Shown here piece by piece: positions 60,198 to 64,000 of a stretch of DNA of 64,000 nt. The notes beneath the pieces were generated by a model that made no database searches, had not been told where the DNA came from, and worked only from the letters and a program-made list of their open reading frames with translations. Positions within the stretch are counted from its first letter, which is position 1; every line of letters starts with the position of its first letter. Location of the stretch: positions 248,001 to 312,000 of the forward strand of contig QGFZ01000002.1 in assembly GCA_003149065.1 (NCBI GenBank), written 5' to 3'. The DNA comes from Ruminococcaceae bacterium R-25. Its GTDB lineage: Bacteria; Bacillota; Clostridia; Saccharofermentanales; Saccharofermentanaceae. The position numbers were made by a program, and so were the translations under genes.

Positions 60198-60580
60198 AAA
60201 AGATACTGCGTGACACATGCATCTTATCAGCACTTACAGTCTTGGCTGTATTCACGGTTTCGATCATCTGGATCGGCGTGACGGCTGAGATCAAACTCGT
60301 GCTGGAACTTTTCGCGCTCTCATTCATAATCTCGGTCGTAAACTTCCTCTTAGATGAGATCACATCTCTTCCCATCTGGGGAAGCTACATCCTCAAATTT
60401 GTTGTCGTTACCGCCATCGTAATGCTGTTCGGATTCATCGCCGGGTGGTTCTTTGCGAGCAACTTCTGGATGGCCTTCATATACGTCGGAATTGTCTTTA
60501 TAGCGGCCTATCTGCTGGATGCGATAAAGATCAAAAAGGACATTGAGTTCATTAATTCCAGGATAAAGGAAAGAACATGA
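60194..60580 (+). CDS. DUF3021-like membrane protein, partner of the LytTR regulator
   Basis: 128 residues with four hydrophobic helices (about 10-30, 36-56, 68-90, 92-112), small loops and a basic tail, as in DUF3021. In LytTR regulatory pairs the membrane protein holds the regulator inactive until a signal comes. It overlaps the LytTR gene by four bases and is followed by a terminator. Confidence 0.8.
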   Translation: MKKILRDTCILSALTVLAVFTVSIIWIGVTAEIKLVLELFALSFIISVVNFLLDEITSLPIWGSYILKFVVVTAIVMLFGFIAGWFFASNFWMAFIYVGIVFIAAYLLDAIKIKKDIEFINSRIKERT

Positions 60581-60614
60581 AAAATGCCCGGATAAGTAAA
60601 TCCGGGCATATATC
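60580..60614. terminator. bidirectional terminator between DUF3021 and a lipoprotein gene
   Basis: ATGCCCGGAT and ATCCGGGCAT form a perfect 10-bp stem with a 6-nt loop, with an A-run before and TATATCTTTTT after. Confidence 0.85.
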
Positions 60615-60635
60615 TTTTTGCCTTAATACACAGCC

Positions 60636-61403
60636 TCAATTGTATTCGGCAATAAGTATCCTTTCGTTGACTATCTGGGTATCAGGAGTAGCTCCATTTA
60701 ACCTGTCGGGACCTTCACCGTACATCATGTATTGGGCGTTTTCGGCAGCTTCGGCGTTCTCATATAAGAAGACATCGTAAAACTTAGTGTTGTTATAAGC
60801 CCTGAAATGCTCGATTGCGCCGTAGCACTGTTGGTGCTCGTTTGAAGGATCCTTGATCATGATCGAGTATCCGGCTTTTTTATATGATTCTGCCAGCGTG
60901 ATCATATCCTCGTTTTTGAGCTCCGGCTTTGTTGTTTCGGCTGTCGTTTGAGTGGTTTTCTCTTCCGTGGGTATCCCGTCAACTATTATAGTTGCTCCTG
61001 AACTCTGCGTTGGGAAGGTTTCCTTGCCGCACTTAGGCTCCGTTATCTCGACTTCATCCACGCCGGTGCCATGTGACTCAATATGTCCCATTACTTTAAA
61101 TGTTCCGCTGTATACTTGTCCGGAACTGTCAATGAGGACATATGAACCTGACGTATAAAAGGTAAAATCGCGAATCTTTGTATCCCCGTTGTCGTATGCG
61201 GTAGTCTTTTCGATCGTCATCCCTGGCTCTTTGCCGTATTTCTCCAGTACCTCTGTAACAACAGCCAATCTGGTTGTTGATTCGACAAGTTTATAGTCGT
61301 TCTCAGACAGTTCCTTCTGCTTTTTACTGCTGCAGCCGAACAGGAACGCTGAAAGCGCCAGAACTAAAGATAAGCAGATGATCCGCTTTAATGTGCCTTT
61401 CAT
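60636..61403 (-). CDS. putative lipoprotein with Thr-rich linker
   Basis: 255 residues: lipobox FLFGC (Cys about 24), a lipocalin-like beta region (about 60-125: TFYTSGSYVLIDSSGQVYSGTF), a Thr-rich linker (EEKTTQTTAETTKPE, about 153-165) and a C-terminal domain with YGAIEHFRAYNNTKFYDVFLYEN. The C-terminal half resembles the fold of the lipoprotein at 8.2 kb by eye (FYQMLVDEFG / NAEAAENAQYMMYGEG). Function unknown. Divergent from the next small gene. Confidence 0.65.
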   Translation of the reverse strand: MKGTLKRIICLSLVLALSAFLFGCSSKKQKELSENDYKLVESTTRLAVVTEVLEKYGKEPGMTIEKTTAYDNGDTKIRDFTFYTSGSYVLIDSSGQVYSGTFKVMGHIESHGTGVDEVEITEPKCGKETFPTQSSGATIIVDGIPTEEKTTQTTAETTKPELKNEDMITLAESYKKAGYSIMIKDPSNEHQQCYGAIEHFRAYNNTKFYDVFLYENAEAAENAQYMMYGEGPDRLNGATPDTQIVNERILIAEYN

Positions 61404-61541
61404 TTTTACCCCGTCTTATTCCGAATGTGGATATGCATTCCAAAATATAAAATAATTTTTATCACTTTGAAATGGAGATAGCAAGACTTGGGCGTGTGAG
61501 TTTTCGCACGAGTTTGATTTTGTGCGTGTAAAAAACTGTAA

Positions 61542-61550
61542 TGTTATAAT
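61542..61550 (+). promoter_or_regulatory. extended -10 TGTTATAAT before a small membrane protein gene
   Basis: TG-T-TATAAT, 33 bp before the ATG of the next gene. Confidence 0.55.
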
Positions 61551-61583
61551 AACAGGCACTAATAAAATTATGAGGATAAGTTT

Positions 61584-61832
61584 ATGAGCAGTGCTGTTTC
61601 GGACATGTTGGCGACGCTTCTGGGTATGGCTTTTTCACTGGCCGGCACGGCATTTTTGGTAGTGTCGGTGATCCTCTTTATCGTTGACGGCATCAAGGCC
61701 AAGAGGGAGCACAGGAAGCGCAAGACCGGAATCAAGGTAATGTTCGTAATTTCGATAGTTTTAGCTACAATAATGGCAATAGTACTCTGCTTGCTTGTCG
61801 CCATGATCGTGGGTTACGTAGCAAATTCATAA
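61584..61832 (+). CDS. small two-helix membrane protein
   Basis: 82 residues: helix about 10-34, a basic loop (IKAKREHRKRKTGIK), helix about 50-78. The arrangement resembles small membrane proteins with a positive cytoplasmic loop. GAGGAT is seven bases before the ATG. No known family. Confidence 0.6.
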   Translation: MSSAVSDMLATLLGMAFSLAGTAFLVVSVILFIVDGIKAKREHRKRKTGIKVMFVISIVLATIMAIVLCLLVAMIVGYVANS

Positions 61833-61883
61833 TCTGAATCTGCTTGGGTCAAAATAAAAACAAAGCACAGAAAGGAAAACGGT

Positions 61884-62237
61884 ATGGGGTTATTTGACGC
61901 TTTTAAGAAGAAAAAGACGGTGAACTTTGAAGAGATCGATTCGATCGGCAAGGCTCAGGAAGAGTGTAAAAAGGGCAACCTCGAGAGAATGTACATCATG
62001 TCGCCCATCTTCGGCGGCACGGCTGACCCGCACAACATCCTTTATGTGCCTGTCGGCATCAACAAGATCAAGGAAGGCATGGACAATACCCTTGCAGATC
62101 TTGTTGAGCAGGGAAAAACTTCGTCTTTTAACTGTAAGCCTGAATACAAGGGCAAGAGCGTAATTCCCAGCAGGATTACCATCACATCCGGAAAAGACGG
62201 CGTCGAAGTTTTCAAGCAGACGATTGAGATCTGGTAA
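61884..62237 (+). CDS. hypothetical small protein
   Basis: 117 residues opening with MGLFDAFKKKK, a common start in small cytosolic proteins, then a mixed fold with MSPIFGGTADPHNILYVPVG and SRITITSGKDG. GAAAGGA precedes the ATG. No family recognised; next to the GNAT gene on the same strand, 23 bp apart. Confidence 0.65.
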   Translation: MGLFDAFKKKKTVNFEEIDSIGKAQEECKKGNLERMYIMSPIFGGTADPHNILYVPVGINKIKEGMDNTLADLVEQGKTSSFNCKPEYKGKSVIPSRITITSGKDGVEVFKQTIEIW

Positions 62238-62260
62238 AAAGATTCAAAAGGGGTAATAGA

Positions 62261-62776
62261 ATGATCCGCAAGGCAGCATTAAAAGATGCGGCCGCTATTG
62301 CTGCGATTGAAGTATCCAGCAGCCGCTACGCATACAAAAATATAGTTCCTGACGAGTGCCTGTTTAACGACCTGTCAGTTGAATCCCGCATCCCGGTCTA
62401 CGAGAGGTGGCTTAATGAAAAGCGCTTCGAATTATATGTTTTCGAAGATTCCGGCACGAATGAGATCAAGGGCATGATGGGCATCGGCAGGTGTGAAGAT
62501 GAAGACAAAGATAATGCCTTTGAGCTCCACTTCATCTATGTTGATCCTGAATATGTGCGAAAGGGCATAGGCGCGCAGATGCTTGAATTCTTTGAGCAGA
62601 AGGGCGCTGAGAGAGGCTTTGGGGAATTCGTTATCTGGGTCCTTGCAGAAAACCGCATGGGCATCAATTTCTACGAAAAGCACGGCTATGGTTCCGACGG
62701 CAAGGAGAAGGTCTTCAAGAGATGGAACCAGCGCGAGATCAGATATGTGAAAGAAATATCGCAATATAGGTTTTGA
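62261..62776 (+). CDS. GNAT-family N-acetyltransferase
   Basis: 171 residues with the GNAT core: LHFIYVDPEYVRKGIGAQML (strand 4 and the acetyl-CoA-binding V-x-R-x-G-x-G/A loop) and ENRMGINFYEKHGY (motif B). The enzyme would transfer an acetyl group from acetyl-CoA to an amine on a small molecule or protein. AGGGG precedes the ATG. A -10 box for the next gene overlaps its stop. Confidence 0.92.
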   Translation: MIRKAALKDAAAIAAIEVSSSRYAYKNIVPDECLFNDLSVESRIPVYERWLNEKRFELYVFEDSGTNEIKGMMGIGRCEDEDKDNAFELHFIYVDPEYVRKGIGAQMLEFFEQKGAERGFGEFVIWVLAENRMGINFYEKHGYGSDGKEKVFKRWNQREIRYVKEISQYRF

Positions 62777-62782
62777 TATAAT
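62774..62782 (+). promoter_or_regulatory. extended -10 TGATATAAT before the last zinc-ribbon gene
   Basis: TG-A-TATAAT, beginning in the GNAT stop codon, 90 bp before the next ATG. Confidence 0.5.
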
Positions 62783-62871
62783 ATTCTCGTTGGGACATGA
62801 TGTTTTAATCTGATTTGATCCAAGATGATGAATTACGGCATATGAGTTAAGGGATATTGAAGGTGGAAACG

Positions 62872-63942
62872 ATGTCGGAAAACAAACAGTTTATCGGTGC
62901 TGTTAATGTTACGAGCTCGGAAGTCAGGTGCCCCGGGTGCGGTGGAACTATTGGTATTAAATACGACCCGGAGAGTTTGAATCTGACATGTCCATTCTGC
63001 GGAAAAGTTTCAACGCTTCCGCAGCCGGGAAAAGTTCCGGTTGTTCAGGAATTCGATTTCAACACGGCTTTGCAGCGTTCCAGTGTAAACTGGGGTCATG
63101 TTAAGAAACTGATAGTGTGCGCAAACTGCGGTGGTCAGACACTTTACGACGCGGAACAGATAACCGGTGCATGCCCATTTTGCGGCTCGACGAGCGTAAC
63201 CCCTGCTGCGGAAAACCCTCAGATCATGGCTCCTCAGTCAGTAATCCCGTTTTCTATTAGTAAGGATAAGGCGCAACAATGCTTTTCAGATCTTATGCAT
63301 AGAAAGCATTGCCTTAGAAAAGGTGTTGCTGACAGCAAACTTGAAAACCTCATTGGTATTTATATTCCGTTCTGGACATTTGACGCTCTAACAGTGTCAT
63401 CTTTTTCGGCATTCTACTACATCGGTAAGTTGAAGAATTATTTCTACGGTACCTGGAATAAGGATTTTGATGACATGATCATTTTCGCATCTGACAAGTA
63501 CCGTAATCCGTTCACGGCAAGAGTTCAGGATTATGATTTTACAAAAGCGGTTCCTTATTCACCTGAATATCTGGCAGGCATTCCTGCAGAACGTTATACG
63601 GTTGGTCTTAACGAGGCTTGGGAGCGCGCCAAAAGCCAGATGCCGAGAAAAATTGAAAGAGCTATTCTCCGGAAGTATGGTATTCATAACTTCATTGATA
63701 ACCTGGCAACCAACTACTACAATGTCAGATTCAGATACTTGTTAGTGCCCATGTATTTTGCTTCTTACAGATTTAAGAAGCGCAGATTTCCGGTCGTCAT
63801 CAATGGGCAGACTGGTAAAACATTCTGTGATGCTCCGACTATCATTCCATTTATAGTGCTTCCGTTAGTAGGCCTCTTTTTGATTCTGGTGTTCATACTA
63901 GTCGTTTATCTTATGATAAAAACCGGAAACTTGGTAATTTGA
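62872..63942 (+). CDS. zinc-ribbon membrane protein, shorter paralogue
   Basis: 356 residues. Two ribbons: CPGCGGTIGI...CPFCG (about 19-45) and CANCGGQTLY...CPFCGS (about 83-107). The middle block (QSVIPFSISKDKAQQCFSDLM, IYIPFWTFDALT) aligns with the gene at 31.5 kb, and the C-terminus is one helix (about 328-352). The frame ends with a stop, but an alternative frame continues from the helix to the window end with a charged tail, so the true end may be longer. AGGTGG is six bases before this ATG, rather than the TTG five codons earlier. Confidence 0.75.
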   Translation: MSENKQFIGAVNVTSSEVRCPGCGGTIGIKYDPESLNLTCPFCGKVSTLPQPGKVPVVQEFDFNTALQRSSVNWGHVKKLIVCANCGGQTLYDAEQITGACPFCGSTSVTPAAENPQIMAPQSVIPFSISKDKAQQCFSDLMHRKHCLRKGVADSKLENLIGIYIPFWTFDALTVSSFSAFYYIGKLKNYFYGTWNKDFDDMIIFASDKYRNPFTARVQDYDFTKAVPYSPEYLAGIPAERYTVGLNEAWERAKSQMPRKIERAILRKYGIHNFIDNLATNYYNVRFRYLLVPMYFASYRFKKRRFPVVINGQTGKTFCDAPTIIPFIVLPLVGLFLILVFILVVYLMIKTGNLVI

Positions 63943-64000
63943 GTCATATTGGCTCTTCGCGGCAGAACATCGATATTGATGACAGCGAGGTCGTTAAGCG

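Overview
The window reads as chromosomal DNA of a low-to-mid-GC anaerobic Gram-positive bacterium, most likely class Clostridia (gut- or rumen-type Oscillospiria/Saccharofermentans-like; the lineage is an inference). Supporting signs are a tRNA-Phe T-box in front of pheST, strong GGAGG-type ribosome sites, extended -10 promoters (TGTTATAAT, TGATATAAT), many lipobox lipoproteins, a flavodiiron protein fused to flavin reductase and rubredoxin (oxygen defence of strict anaerobes), GH25 lysozyme, LytTR/DUF3021 and a BceAB/VexP-like ABC transporter beside a two-component system. I see no rRNA, intact tRNA, CRISPR array, transposase or phage gene. The first gene and possibly the last are cut by the window edges.

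Layout. 0-5 kb: end of an alpha/beta hydrolase, then T-box-pheS-pheT. 5-5.5 kb: gene-free DNA with a long hairpin and a nested foldback built on TTGTCGG. 5.5-15 kb: MATE exporter divergent from an AraC-type regulator, a small Cys protein, a lipoprotein, a GT-C-like membrane protein, an ABC exporter pair and a CrtI-like oxidoreductase. 15-19 kb: a CASTOR/POLLUX-like channel and two small genes, flanked by two ~304-bp copies of a hairpin array built on TGTATCGAAA. 19-28 kb: cNMP-binding protein, SDR, flavin reductase-like protein, MBL hydrolase, diguanylate cyclase, HAD phosphatase and two sugar-type ABC permeases. 28-36 kb: tandem paralogous polytopic proteins, zinc-ribbon membrane proteins (one internally duplicated) and an epimerase. 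36-45 kb: second CASTOR-like protein, HD hydrolase, two more MATE exporters, flavodiiron fusion, lysozyme. 46.5-47.2 kb: more hairpin arrays inside 21-bp direct repeats. 47-56 kb: FtsX-type ABC transporter divergent from a response regulator/histidine kinase and a co-directional tail of lipoprotein, DinB-like and MBL genes. 56-61 kb: Ntn-hydrolase fused to a membrane domain, serine beta-lactamase-like protein overlapping a LytTR regulator and DUF3021 membrane partner, behind a 9-12-9 direct-repeat operator candidate. 61-64 kb: small membrane protein, GNAT acetyltransferase and a third zinc-ribbon membrane protein.

How it fits together. Much of the window concerns envelope sensing and export: three MATE pumps, two ABC exporters, a two-component system, LytTR/DUF3021, two RCK-type channels and cyclic-nucleotide proteins. 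The least explained material is the set of intergenic arrays. Each repeats a short stem word in alternating orientation, with unit lengths of about 50-61 bp and loops of 11-19 nt. Different arrays use different stem words (TGTATCGAAA, TTTTACACCA, TGTAGACGA; TTGTCGG in a looser foldback). The two TGTATCGAAA copies differ mainly outside the stems. I could not match them to a named element.
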